A program made the translations under genes and the position numbers. From a virus, in IMG/VR virus record IMGVR_UViG_3300027759_000079, positions 1-64,000 of that record: 64,000 bases of DNA. One strand, written 5' to 3'. Positions 23,856 through 31,214 of this stretch are shown one piece after another; the stretch's first letter is position 1, and each line of letters opens with the position of its first letter. The notes under the pieces were generated by a model. The model did not search any database. It was given only the letters and a program-made list of their open reading frames with translations, and was not told where the DNA came from.

Positions 23856-24041
23856 TTAATGAATAAGGAAGTAATCTTTACTGTGAGAGTTAATCTCAAA
23901 TGATGAGAGATCGTTTGTTTCTACAATGTGACGTAATTTCTCTAATACTTTCTTCTCGGCTTCTTCTTTAGAAGATGCGTCAAGCAGATCATAAAAATTA
24001 ACAGAGAAAGCATAAGATGTTTTGGTTCTAGATTTAGACAT
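23856..24041 (-). CDS. Small protein, unknown
   Basis: 61 residues (MSKSRTKTSYAFSVNFYDLL...). A basic start then an amphipathic helix with SSKEEAEKKVLEKLRHIVE. Three nt from the next gene. Confidence 0.5.
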   Translation of the reverse strand: MSKSRTKTSYAFSVNFYDLLDASSKEEAEKKVLEKLRHIVETNDLSSFEINSHSKDYFLIH

Positions 24042-24044
24042 AAG

Positions 24045-24200
24045 TTAGTTGTTTAGTTCAAGTAAAATTTTGTTCGTTTTCTTTGGCACAGCTACCACAG
24101 GAGTAAGTTCATCAGTCCAGACGTTCCAGACTGTAACGGTTTGTTCTAGCTGCTCAGGAGAGAAGGTTTGCAGTTTTTCGATTAGTTGTTTATATGTCAT
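24045..24200 (-). CDS. Small protein, unknown
   Basis: 51 residues from ATG 24200 (MTYKQLIEKLQTFSPEQLEQ...). The frame is open further up but that stretch lacks typical codons and a site. The N-terminal LIEKLQTFSPEQLEQTVTVW pattern is common in small phage proteins of unknown function. Confidence 0.5.
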   Translation of the reverse strand: MTYKQLIEKLQTFSPEQLEQTVTVWNVWTDELTPVVAVPKKTNKILLELNN

Positions 24201-24325
24201 GTTAGTAATTAGTTTATCAAAAGTTTTCGCGTGATTAAAGTATGCGCGACCCACTTCCGGTTCCTCCCAGCCAAATTTGTGGTATCGGCGGATTGAGGAA
24301 AATGTTTGAAAGAGCGGCCTGATTT

Positions 24326-24362
24326 CCCGCCCCACCTAGTATTGTCAGGCGTGGGGGGCGGG
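24326..24362. repeat. CCCGCCCC/GGGGCGGG hairpin in a 238-bp gap
   Basis: An 8-bp stem of pure G+C with a 21-nt loop. It lies in the gap 24201-24438 downstream of the RuvB-like gene. No T-run follows on either strand, so it may be a pause or RNA-stability element. It recalls the C/G-tract hairpins at 17562-17790. Nothing else is seen in this gap. Confidence 0.4.
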
Positions 24363-24438
24363 AGTCAGATGACCTCAACAAAGATGAGTGTGAGAATTTT
24401 TTTGGACTCGTCAATAGTTTTTCTGCTTTTTTTTCTTT

Positions 24439-25377
24439 TTATTTTTTCTCAATAACAGCAGATAAAGCCTTGACACCTTCAGCAGTAATCTTTCGCGCAC
24501 CTTCGATCTTCATGTAGCCGCGCTGGAGGAGGAACAGTTCAACGTCGCGTTGAAGAGCGGAGCGAGAGATGCCAGTCACAGCACTTAGCATAGACAGCGA
24601 GCAGTCGCCGCGCTGATGAAGAGTTGTCAACACTTGAATCTCAGAGTTAGATAGACCAGAGGAGTTGATGCCGATCTTGTCGCAGAGAGCTGTCCAGTCA
24701 GAGGTGTCAAATGTTTTTTTATTTTTCATTTGGCAATACATCTCGACTTGCTTTGCGCGTTGGATAGCAGAGCGAGCGTTACCGCGAACAGTCTTGGCTA
24801 CGAGTTCAAGCACATTTTCTTTGAAATCAATTTCGGGAAATGCGCGTTTGATAATCTCGGCGGTTTCTTCAAGCGAGTACGCTTGAAAGTCAATCGAGAG
24901 CAAACGATCTTTCAGCGGAGTGAATAAACGATCTTGTTCAGTCGTTGCCAGCATAAAAGATTGCTGCTTAAAATTGAACTCGTACAGTCCATCTTTCCAG
25001 CTCACTTGCTTGCGCTCAGTCTTTTCTGTATTAAACGCCGAAAGTAATACAGTCATTAAGTCTTTGGGCAGAGCATGACACTCATCCAGTAGAACAGTAA
25101 CTTCGTTGTTTTGAATCACAGGAGCGAACACTTGTTCAAAGAACACTTGAGCGTTCTTGATCGTGCCGCAGTTGATCTCAAGGAATGGGCGAGCTTGCCC
25201 ATCTTTGCCAACGATAGAACGCGCCGCTTCTTTGGCGAACTCGGTCTTGCCCATTCCCTTTGCGCCAGTGAGCAAAAGAAAAGGAAAACGCTGTGATTGA
25301 TTTTGGGCGTCAAGATAAAAGTCGAACTTCTTCTTAACGTCAGTTTGGCCGATTAGGTTGGTGAAACGAGTTTTCAT
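24439..25377 (-). CDS. RuvB-like AAA+ ATPase
   Basis: 312 residues. Walker A GAKGMGKT, Walker B VLLDECHALP, sensor 1 MLATTEQDRLFTPLKDRL and sensor 2 GNARSAIQRAKQVEMY follow the RuvB order. The C-terminal winged helix (LSNSEIQVLTTLHQRGDCSLSMLSAVTGISRSALQRDVELFLLQRGYMKIEGARKITAEG) matches the RuvB C-terminal domain pattern. RuvB drives Holliday-junction branch migration with RuvA; no RuvA or RuvC is visible here. It may have its own junction-binding partner, possibly the AT-hook protein 1 nt upstream. Confidence 0.8.
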   Translation of the reverse strand: MKTRFTNLIGQTDVKKKFDFYLDAQNQSQRFPFLLLTGAKGMGKTEFAKEAARSIVGKDGQARPFLEINCGTIKNAQVFFEQVFAPVIQNNEVTVLLDECHALPKDLMTVLLSAFNTEKTERKQVSWKDGLYEFNFKQQSFMLATTEQDRLFTPLKDRLLSIDFQAYSLEETAEIIKRAFPEIDFKENVLELVAKTVRGNARSAIQRAKQVEMYCQMKNKKTFDTSDWTALCDKIGINSSGLSNSEIQVLTTLHQRGDCSLSMLSAVTGISRSALQRDVELFLLQRGYMKIEGARKITAEGVKALSAVIEKK

Positions 25378-25378
25378 G

Positions 25379-25606
25379 TTAGTTTAGTTGGGTCAATTTA
25401 TATTCAATAACAGGTGAGATTTCTTGTTTAACTTCACTGACAATGGGTGCAATCAAATTTACTGTCAAGCCCATTTTTTCTAGCCATACGCGAGAAACAG
25501 GAACAGGAATTTCCCCGAAACGTTTTAGGTCGGAGATCGACACGTTAACAAAAGAGGTGCCGCCAGCGGGACGACCTCTGCCTTTTTTTAGTGATGTAGT
25601 AACCAT
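25379..25606 (-). CDS. Small AT-hook protein
   Basis: 75 residues. KKGRGRPAGG near the N-terminus is an AT-hook, which binds the minor groove of A/T tracts, followed by VNVSISDLKRFGEIPVPVSRVWLEKMG. It is 1 nt before the RuvB-like gene, so they form a pair. A sigma70-like promoter ends 8 nt before the ATG. It could load the ATPase on DNA or regulate transcription. Confidence 0.65.
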   Translation of the reverse strand: MVTTSLKKGRGRPAGGTSFVNVSISDLKRFGEIPVPVSRVWLEKMGLTVNLIAPIVSEVKQEISPVIEYKLTQLN

Positions 25607-25614
25607 AGACCAGA

Positions 25615-25643
25615 ATTAAAAATCATTTTTAATCCATCGTCAA
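25615..25643 (-). promoter_or_regulatory. Sigma70-like promoter for AT-hook/RuvB-like pair
   Basis: On the minus strand: TTGACG, 17 bp, TTTAAT, then 8 nt to ATG. An AAAAAAAGATTAAAAAAG tract precedes it, as before the promoter at 19404. Array D lies 32 bp further up. Confidence 0.55.
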
Positions 25644-25674
25644 CATCTTTTTTAATCTTTTTTTAAAATAAAAT

Positions 25675-25733
25675 GTTCCACGATGTTACTAATGTTCCAC
25701 AAAAATGTTCCACAACGTGCAGAATGTTCCACA
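25675..25733 (+). repeat. GTTCCACG direct-repeat array D (4 copies)
   Basis: Copies start at 25675, 25694, 25707 and 25726 with steps 19, 13, 19. Only the first is GTTCCACG; the others are GTTCCACA. There is no all-G+C element here. Relative to the promoter at 25615 the array is inverted compared with arrays A and B. Confidence 0.85.
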
Positions 25734-25747
25734 CTAACTAAGCAGCT

Positions 25748-26290
25748 TTACTCGGTTTTCTTTTCTTTGGCTGAGATGATCTTGTTTTTCCATACCATCC
25801 AGCCAATGCCCAAGATAAACGACAGCACCACCAGTACGGTAACTACGTACTTGCCAACGAACGATTCTTGTTGCGGTTTAATTGCAATAGTTTCTATTGC
25901 AGGTACTTTGCCCATAGGTACTATATCTACTTCCTCATTATTTAGCTTATTACCATTCGTGTTCTCATTATTAGGAGAAATACTATTCGTGTTTGGAATC
26001 TTTTTATATGAATTTAAAATAGCTTCTTTAGTCTTCTCTTCTACTAACTTATTCAAATCACTTTCTTTTACCATGATATATTTCTCGGCATTAAAGTTGA
26101 CGATTGCCGGGCGCCCGGCAGAAGGCGTAGCTTCTACTGGCTGCTTATTTACAACCGGGCTGTTCGTGTTTGGTTTAACAAAGACTGGCGCATTTTTATT
26201 AGCTATTGTACCATCTGGCATCTTCATAAAGGAACTGCAACCACTTAACAATAAAGATAATAAGGCTATATTTAGACTTTTTTGATTCAT
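25748..26290 (-). CDS. Lipoprotein with C-terminal membrane anchor (u-spanin-like)
   Basis: 180 residues. The N-terminus is a lipoprotein signal (ALLSLLLSGC, lipid on Cys18). A long Pro/Asn/Thr-rich periplasmic part with repeated PNTNS-type motifs follows, and the C-terminus has a hydrophobic segment (VVTVLVVLSFILGIGWMVW) with a short basic tail. One protein tied to both outer and inner membranes is the layout of a unimolecular spanin, which fuses the two membranes at lysis. It is next to a nuclease gene. The architecture is clear; the function is inferred. Confidence 0.6.
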   Translation of the reverse strand: MNQKSLNIALLSLLLSGCSSFMKMPDGTIANKNAPVFVKPNTNSPVVNKQPVEATPSAGRPAIVNFNAEKYIMVKESDLNKLVEEKTKEAILNSYKKIPNTNSISPNNENTNGNKLNNEEVDIVPMGKVPAIETIAIKPQQESFVGKYVVTVLVVLSFILGIGWMVWKNKIISAKEKKTE

Positions 26291-26311
26291 GTTTAGGTTC
26301 CTATATTTAGC

Positions 26312-26728
26312 TTACTTCAGTTCACCTTTTGACTTTAGCATTTTAGCATTAGCCAAATGTAATTCTTTTACTTTCTCTTTGTTTTCTCCTTGATAAGCAA
26401 CAGCATAGTAATTAGAGATCATCCATTCATTTACTTCTATACCAGAAGGTGTCTTTAACTTAGCTAAGATGCGCCCAAATTTTTCATTAGGATCTAATTT
26501 AGTCTCTATATATACATACTCATCTTTAGATAATACTTCTTTTAGTTTCTCTTTAGATAACTGTCCTCTTACTTTCTCTTCTTTATCTGATGTTCTGCTC
26601 TCTGGAGTATCAATACCATCTAGTCGGATGCGCTGTGCGCGCAACCAAACGCCGAAACCAAGGTCGAAATCGACCTCAATAGTGTCTCCGTCAATGACTG
26701 AAATGATTTTTGCTTTATATTGATACAT
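26312..26728 (-). CDS. Staphylococcal-nuclease-like protein
   Basis: 138 residues: VIDGDTIEVDFDLG, RIRLDGIDTPE, then GRILAKL and a helical C-terminus, the order of SNase-fold nucleases. No signal peptide is visible, so it probably acts in the cytoplasm on host or phage nucleic acid. It is driven by a strong sigma70-like promoter at 26803-26831. Confidence 0.85.
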   Translation of the reverse strand: MYQYKAKIISVIDGDTIEVDFDLGFGVWLRAQRIRLDGIDTPESRTSDKEEKVRGQLSKEKLKEVLSKDEYVYIETKLDPNEKFGRILAKLKTPSGIEVNEWMISNYYAVAYQGENKEKVKELHLANAKMLKSKGELK

Positions 26729-26792
26729 ATTAAATAGTTACGTTATTTTAGGTGAGTCTCAAAGTGTTTTCCGGGTCAGGGTATTATACCAC

Positions 26793-27032
26793 TTATACAT
26801 CTATTGTATTCTTTTTTATTACCTTTGTCAACATTCTTTTTATCTTAGCCATTTCAATACTAGTCTTAGCTGTCTTAAAAAGCTCTTTGCTTGTGTCGTA
26901 TAACATACTACATAATTTTGATATTGTTGTGAAGATTCCCATGAACGCGCTCGCGCACAGCGCGATTGGCAACACTATAACTAACAACACTATAACTAGT
27001 GCTGTGTATGTAAATATATATCGAAATATCAT
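26793..27032 (-). CDS. Possible small membrane protein (holin candidate)
   Basis: 79 residues (MIFRYIFTYTALVIVLLVIVLPIALCA...), one long or two short hydrophobic segments and a basic tail. No ribosome-binding site is evident and its end contains a promoter, so it may not be a gene. If real, its place near a spanin-like gene would suit a holin. The rest of the gap 26729-27249 is T/C-rich repeats without a supported gene. Confidence 0.35.
   Translation of the reverse strand: MIFRYIFTYTALVIVLLVIVLPIALCASAFMGIFTTISKLCSMLYDTSKELFKTAKTSIEMAKIKRMLTKVIKKNTIDV
26803..26831 (-). promoter_or_regulatory. Consensus sigma70 promoter
   Basis: Minus strand TTGACA, 17-bp spacer, TACAAT. This is the best -35/-10 match I saw in the window. 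It points to the nuclease gene, about 75 nt downstream, and lies within the last codons of the doubtful ORF at 26793-27032. Confidence 0.7.
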
Positions 27033-27249
27033 AGGAGAAGTATATAGATTATATAGAAAGAGATACTATTATGCAAAGAAAATTTTGTTGATTTTAAATT
27101 AATTAAAAATGGGAATCGAGGTTGGTGCATTTTAAACAACAACTCATCTTACATATCTATCTCTTATCTATTCTTTCTCTATATTCTTCTTATATATCTT
27201 ATCTATGTATTTTGATGTATCTTACCCTAAGAAAAAGGGTATGAGAACG

Positions 27250-27606
27250 TTATTCTTTATCTACTAAATCACTGAGGTAATCGTTGCGGGACTTTTTGAC
27301 GCTTTTGGACGTTAAAACCTTGGTATTTTGGGGCTTTCTTTTTGTCTTAAAGGTTTTGGGCTTTTTCACTCCTAAAACCACTGCATTTTCCTTCAATTTT
27401 TTACTTACTTTTACCGCTTCTTTTTCATCAATAGGTGTAGGATCATATTGATCATCATTTTTGACCTCAAAACGATCAAATTCATCGTCCTTTTTTGAAT
27501 AATAAAACTCAGCTAATAATACTAGTATAACAGGTATAGAAATCAACGCTAAAAACATCAATTCTGATGTGGTTGGGGAGGCGTTAATGAGTAAAAGTTC
27601 GTCCAT
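27250..27606 (-). CDS. Single-pass membrane protein with basic tail
   Basis: 118 residues. A short N-terminus, one hydrophobic segment (LMFLALISIPVILVLLAEF, about residues 16-34), an acidic part, and a Lys-rich C-terminal half (KKPKTFKTKRKPQNTK). Topology is probably N-out. It might be a lysis accessory protein given the nearby spanin candidate, but this is a guess. Confidence 0.5.
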   Translation of the reverse strand: MDELLLINASPTTSELMFLALISIPVILVLLAEFYYSKKDDEFDRFEVKNDDQYDPTPIDEKEAVKVSKKLKENAVVLGVKKPKTFKTKRKPQNTKVLTSKSVKKSRNDYLSDLVDKE

Positions 27607-27678
27607 AAAAAAAGATAAGGTTAATAATTTGGAGCTTTTAGTTATATAAGGTTCTCTGTTGTTTAATTACACAAAGAA

Positions 27679-27716
27679 ATACCCCCAAATTAGCTTTATG
27701 GCACCTTTGGGGGTAT
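27679..27716 (-). terminator. ATACCCCCAAA/TTTGGGGGTAT hairpin
   Basis: A perfect 11-bp stem with a 16-nt loop 26 bp downstream of the gene ending at 27743. No T-run follows on the minus strand, so it is a partial match to an intrinsic terminator. Confidence 0.55.
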
Positions 27717-27742
27717 AGGATGTTGAGTTAAACGCTTGTAAA

Positions 27743-27937
27743 TTACTTAACAAGGCCCGCCAAACCACCTTGAGACGCCGCCAGCTTGTCTTTAACGACC
27801 TCCAAGATCATTTGGAGGCTCGCTTCCATGACCTTGTGTTCCTTTGGCGTTAAACGAGCTTGTTCATAAAGAGCAGCGACATTATTGAAAGCAACATCCA
27901 ATGTGAGTTGCGGTTGATTTTGTGTTTGATTTTCCAT
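27743..27937 (-). CDS. Small helical protein, unknown
   Basis: 64 residues (MENQTQNQPQLTLDVAFNNV...), with ALYEQARLTPKEHKVMEASL. Similar sequences are familiar from phages but without a function. Confidence 0.55.
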   Translation of the reverse strand: MENQTQNQPQLTLDVAFNNVAALYEQARLTPKEHKVMEASLQMILEVVKDKLAASQGGLAGLVK

Positions 27938-27960
27938 AGAAGTATATATACTAGTTTATA

Positions 27961-28545
27961 TTAAAGTTTGCCACGCATTTTGTCTATACATTTTTTGATA
28001 AAAGTCTTATCTTTTTGCATAGAGCGGAAGAAGAAGTAAGGAAACCAAATGATCTTTGGTATCTTTAACACCTTCAAGTTCTTACAGTTAATTACCTTAG
28101 GCATTTCGCCATCCCAAATGCGAACTACAACAGTTGAATTATCTTCAATAGAAACGTTATCAACTGTGCCATTTCTTGTTGGTTTTGTCCAAGGTGTCCA
28201 ATAGTTGTCGTATTGGCCGATCTCGATTGTGTATTCCTTACCTTTGCGCGTGAATAAAATATCTTTTAAATTCCATCCATCAATGCTACCTTTTAGGGTA
28301 ACGCCGTTGTTTAGTGGGTTTAAAGTCATGTTAGTGAACGAGTAATTAGAACCGCGAACAGCGTCAATGCAATCTTCTTTGCCGCCATTTACTGTTACTC
28401 CTGTTACTTGAACGTTGTCGCATTGCGAGAATTTCATAACATCATCCCATTCAGAAGGATTAAGTGGATTTTCCCATGCGTCAATTACAACGTCTTTTAA
28501 TTGAACGTGTGATTTATAGTTTGTGTCTTTTTTTCCAGAACTCAT
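27961..28545 (-). CDS. Right-handed beta-helix-like protein
   Basis: 194 residues. Short strand repeats (VQLKDVVIDAW, VQVTGVTVNGG, YSFTNMTLNPL, WNLKDILFTRKG, GTVDNVSIEDNS) suggest a pectate-lyase-type beta-helix, as in tailspikes and depolymerases. The C-terminus has an aromatic stretch (IIWFPYFFF) and basic residues. It is short for a spike. A GTGTAA motif without ribosome-binding site lies 10 nt before the ATG, so it is probably a late protein. Confidence 0.5.
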   Translation of the reverse strand: MSSGKKDTNYKSHVQLKDVVIDAWENPLNPSEWDDVMKFSQCDNVQVTGVTVNGGKEDCIDAVRGSNYSFTNMTLNPLNNGVTLKGSIDGWNLKDILFTRKGKEYTIEIGQYDNYWTPWTKPTRNGTVDNVSIEDNSTVVVRIWDGEMPKVINCKNLKVLKIPKIIWFPYFFFRSMQKDKTFIKKCIDKMRGKL

Positions 28546-28555
28546 AGACTCTAAT

Positions 28556-28561
28556 TTACAC
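28556..28561 (-). promoter_or_regulatory. GTGTAA late-promoter-like motif
   Basis: Minus strand TTAAGTGTAAATTAGAGTCT ends at ATG 28545. The gap is 10 nt; no Shine-Dalgarno. Confidence 0.5.
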
Positions 28562-28807
28562 TTAAAATGTTTCGGGGCTATTTAGCATAGCATCAAGTTC
28601 ATTTAATCTAGCTTGTAATGTATCTGCGCGATCTCTTTCTAGTTTTATCATGTGGTTAGCTGTTAATAAATCTAAATTTAGATTATGTAAGCGAGTTGTT
28701 ATTTCAGTGAGTTCCGTTTCCAACTCTCTTGCAAGGTCGGCTCTTACAATCCATTCGCCTTCCCATTCTTCCCATTCTTCTTGTGTTGTGCGCGGTGCTG
28801 GGTTCAT
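28562..28807 (-). CDS. Small coiled-coil protein, unknown
   Basis: 81 residues. Trp-rich acidic start (EEWEEWEGEW), then a long coiled coil (RELETELTEITTRLHNLNLDLL ...). Unknown. Confidence 0.5.
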   Translation of the reverse strand: MNPAPRTTQEEWEEWEGEWIVRADLARELETELTEITTRLHNLNLDLLTANHMIKLERDRADTLQARLNELDAMLNSPETF

Positions 28808-28811
28808 TTGT

Positions 28812-29009
28812 TTAAAACGTTAATTTCCTAGCTTCTTTAATGATTTGATTCATTCTTTGACCGTCTAATGCGCGGCAAGAACCAATATAATTTGGGCGAA
28901 ACTCGCCACCAGAGTCGCATTCTTCTGTGATCTCAAGCAAATCAATAAACTCTTTCCATAAGTTGTTTAACTTCTCTTCTTTAGTATTAGACTGGAGTGT
29001 TTGTTTCAT
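28812..29009 (-). CDS. Small protein, unknown
   Basis: 65 residues (MKQTLQSNTKEEKLNNLWKE...). Helical, acidic, with two Cys. Four nt before the coiled-coil gene. Confidence 0.5.
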   Translation of the reverse strand: MKQTLQSNTKEEKLNNLWKEFIDLLEITEECDSGGEFRPNYIGSCRALDGQRMNQIIKEARKLTF

Positions 29010-29019
29010 GTGTTTTAAA

Positions 29020-29328
29020 TTATTTTAAACGGAAGGTTTTGAGGGAAATGTTTTGGCTGGCAGCGTTAAAGAAACGGTCAATGAAGTCGTTTCTTGGTTC
29101 GATAGACACGATCATAAAACGAGCATCTTCAAAATTCATGTCCATATTAACTCCAAATACTGCCACAGGTTCGCCGCCTTCATCTTTGTCGAAAGCGAGA
29201 GAAGTTTTACCTTGTGCGCCCATGTGACAAAGCTCGTCGATCAGCTCTATTCTTTCTTTACGGTATTTAATCATGCCGTAATACATAGAATAAAAACGAA
29301 ATCGCATACGTTGAAGGAAGTTTTTCAT
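29020..29328 (-). CDS. Unknown protein
   Basis: 102 residues with a basic aromatic start (MKNFLQRMRFRFYSMYYGMIKYRK) and a beta-rich centre (PVAVFGVNMDMNFEDARFMIV). No known family. Confidence 0.5.
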   Translation of the reverse strand: MKNFLQRMRFRFYSMYYGMIKYRKERIELIDELCHMGAQGKTSLAFDKDEGGEPVAVFGVNMDMNFEDARFMIVSIEPRNDFIDRFFNAASQNISLKTFRLK

Positions 29329-29363
29329 GTTATTAGTTTAGTTTTAGGAAGTTTTTAATAGTA

Positions 29364-29693
29364 TTAGTTTGTAAAGACGTTGCCAATGAATTTTTTGTCT
29401 TTGAAATACTTTGCGGCGATCTTGTTGAACTGAAAATATGAATCAAGCATAGAGATTGGAAGCGCAGCACCAGATAACGCGATGGCGCGATCATAAGCAA
29501 TCTTTTTAGCCAAGTTCTTATCAAAAATGTCACCGATATTAACGTTGCATAACGACCAACCAATGCTGTAATAACCTTCAAGAGATTTTGTTTCAGTAGC
29601 GGCGAACACGCCAACTCTCTGACCTTTTCGATTATAGTGGTAAATATGCAGTCCTTTTGGGAATTGCATAGTTTCTTTTTCTTTGTTATTCAT
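29364..29693 (-). CDS. Unknown protein
   Basis: 109 residues (MNNKEKETMQFPKGLHIYHYN...). The body (GWSLCNVNIGDIFDKNLAKKIAYDRA) looks globular. It ends with KKFIGNVFTN. It lies just before the Leu tRNA. Confidence 0.5.
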   Translation of the reverse strand: MNNKEKETMQFPKGLHIYHYNRKGQRVGVFAATETKSLEGYYSIGWSLCNVNIGDIFDKNLAKKIAYDRAIALSGAALPISMLDSYFQFNKIAAKYFKDKKFIGNVFTN

Positions 29694-29713
29694 GTGTTAT
29701 GTTTAGAGTAAAA

Positions 29714-29801
29714 TGGTAGCCGAGATGGGAGTCGAACCCATAATCCCTAAAGGGCAAGCGATTTTAAGTCGCTTATGTATAGCCAGTTCCATCACTCGGC
29801 C
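29714..29801 (-). tRNA. tRNA-Leu(UAA)
   Basis: Anticodon stem AGCGA/TCGCT with loop CTTAAAA gives TAA. A long variable arm and T stem ATGGG/CCCAT with TTCGACT loop fit Leu. Acceptor GGCCGAG pairs with CTCGGCT; CCA is encoded. Confidence 0.9.
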
Positions 29802-29852
29802 AAATTTGTTCTTCCCCTACCTTAGCAGAAGAAAAGCGTTTGTCAATACCTT

Positions 29853-30074
29853 TTAAGGATGTTTTGATTTTATTTCCTGAAATCTTTTGATAACTTCATC
29901 CAGTTTCTTTATCTCTGGTGAAGAATCTTCCATCCAAGAATTAACTGTGCGAAGTTCTGTTGCGTAAGGATATAAATCTTCTGCTATTGTTTGCCATTCA
30001 TCTTGAGTCAAGAGCAGTTGGTGAATCAACTGTGCTGACTTGTCAGGATTTTCTTTTACCCATTCTATATTCAT
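29853..30074 (-). CDS. Small protein, unknown
   Basis: 73 residues from ATG 30074, which overlaps the stop of the gene before it as ATGA. Helical, with QLLLTQDEWQTIAEDLYPYA and a basic end. Unknown. Confidence 0.55.
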   Translation of the reverse strand: MNIEWVKENPDKSAQLIHQLLLTQDEWQTIAEDLYPYATELRTVNSWMEDSSPEIKKLDEVIKRFQEIKSKHP

Positions 30075-30415
30075 CCTGCACTCCAAGTACGATGTTTCTC
30101 AGCGACCCATTCATAACCACTAGACTCGCAAACGATCCATTGAACATCATCAGGTATTTCTACGATTTTAACTGTGCAACATTCACCCGAAAATCTTTCT
30201 GAACCAATTTGTTCAAAGATTCTGATGAGAATAGGATCGTCGCGTAATAGTAAATATAAAGTAGCATTGAGTTCTTGAGGTAAAATAAGATATTCGCCCC
30301 AAGAAGGATTTTCGGTGACTGTATAAGATATACCTTTTTCTTTTAAGTAAAGCTCTTTAGCTTCTAATGATAAAGAGAAACCACCAACATCAGTGTTAAT
30401 TAGGATTTTTTGCAT
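30071..30415 (-). CDS. Unknown protein
   Basis: 114 residues from ATG 30415 (MQKILINTDVGGFSLSLEAK...). The frame extends through the Thr tRNA and is not accepted there. The sequence (KELYLKEKGISYTV ... RDDPILIRIFEQIGSERFSGECCTVKIVEIPDDVQWIV) resembles small phage proteins of unknown function. Confidence 0.55.
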   Translation of the reverse strand: MQKILINTDVGGFSLSLEAKELYLKEKGISYTVTENPSWGEYLILPQELNATLYLLLRDDPILIRIFEQIGSERFSGECCTVKIVEIPDDVQWIVCESSGYEWVAEKHRTWSAG

Positions 30416-30423
30416 ATATAAAA

Positions 30424-30498
30424 TGGAGCTTCCGACAGGAATCGAACCTGCAATCTCAGCTTTACAAAAGCCGTGCTTCACCATTAAGCTACAGAAGC
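30424..30498 (-). tRNA. tRNA-Thr(UGU)
   Basis: Anticodon stem CGGCT/AGCTG with loop TTTGTAA gives TGT. Acceptor GCTTCTG pairs with CGGAAGC (one G-U), discriminator T, CCA encoded. T stem GCAGG/CCTGT has one G-U. Confidence 0.9.
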
Positions 30499-30593
30499 TA
30501 ATTGATTTACCAGCGATTTCTTCTAGTAAAATAGTTTGGTCGATTCCATAAGTGACGTAGCACTATTATGAAGATCAGGATTGATAACATTAT

Positions 30594-30599
30594 GTGTAA
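30594..30599 (+). promoter_or_regulatory. GTGTAA late-promoter-like motif
   Basis: TATGTGTAATATATTAT ends directly at ATG 30608: gap 8 nt, no Shine-Dalgarno. The motif is plus-strand and near identical to 50309. Confidence 0.5.
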
Positions 30600-30607
30600 T
30601 ATATTAT

Positions 30608-30871
30608 ATGGATAGCCCCCGATTATTACAAGCAGATATACATAATAATTATAGCATTGTGTCTGGAGATTGGTCTAGTTACAAGACACAAATCACTGGA
30701 CTATACTCTGCTACTGGTTACGCTGCTTCTGGCAATGCAACTTTCGGGGACTTCTCCGATCATTTAGTTAGAGAATACAATCACAAGATCGAACGGTTGG
30801 GGATGCCAACAGGCTTATTCATTCGACCTTATGATGCTGGTTATAGATTAACTGGTATTGCTATCAGTTGA
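30608..30871 (+). CDS. Unknown, probably late, small protein
   Basis: 87 residues from ATG 30608 (MDSPRLLQADIHNNYSIVSG...). It is one of only two plus-strand genes in the 23-41 kb region and has the late motif right before its start. Ser/Gly/Tyr-rich, so perhaps structural. Its last 24 nt overlap the end of the convergent gene. Confidence 0.5.
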   Translation: MDSPRLLQADIHNNYSIVSGDWSSYKTQITGLYSATGYAASGNATFGDFSDHLVREYNHKIERLGMPTGLFIRPYDAGYRLTGIAIS

Positions 30872-31192
30872 TTTGCGTTCTTCTTTGCCTTTGATATAGG
30901 CAGACATTAAGACGCAGTAGTTGAGAATATCCAAGATAGCGTCCTCATAGCCTTCGTTTGCAACCAATAGCTTTCCATCTTGGGCAAACGTGCTAAGACG
31001 AGATACTTTGTCTATAATACGAATAAGGAAACCTTGCTCGGTAGTGCAGACGCCCATAGCCTCGCACCGCTGGAAGTTGGCGAACGGTACGTCGCCTTTA
31101 CTACCAGCGTAGTCGTTGTTTTTGGTCTGCATGATCTCAAATGCTCGCTTACAGAGCAGATGGTGATGCTCAAACAGGTCTTGTCTATTCAT
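30848..31192 (-). CDS. Nmad1/DUF1599-like protein
   Basis: 114 residues. The pattern FEIMQTKNNDYAGSKGDVPFANFQRCEAMGV, then IRIIDKVSRLS and EDAILDILNYCVLMSAYI matches the DUF1599 (nucleotide modification-associated) family, related in fold to MazG-type dNTP hydrolases. It probably acts on modified or unmodified nucleotides. Convergent with the gene at 30608. Confidence 0.75.
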   Translation of the reverse strand: MNRQDLFEHHHLLCKRAFEIMQTKNNDYAGSKGDVPFANFQRCEAMGVCTTEQGFLIRIIDKVSRLSTFAQDGKLLVANEGYEDAILDILNYCVLMSAYIKGKEERKSTDSNTS

Positions 31193-31214
31193 GGTTAATA
31201 AAAATTAATTTAAA

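Noticed and set aside
26752-27102. 116-codon plus-strand frame from GTG
   Set aside because: No ribosome-binding site, hydrophobic low-complexity, and antisense to a consensus promoter.
30416-30484. Extension of the 30071 gene through tRNA-Thr
   Set aside because: The extension is the tRNA read as protein; Met at 30415 is used.
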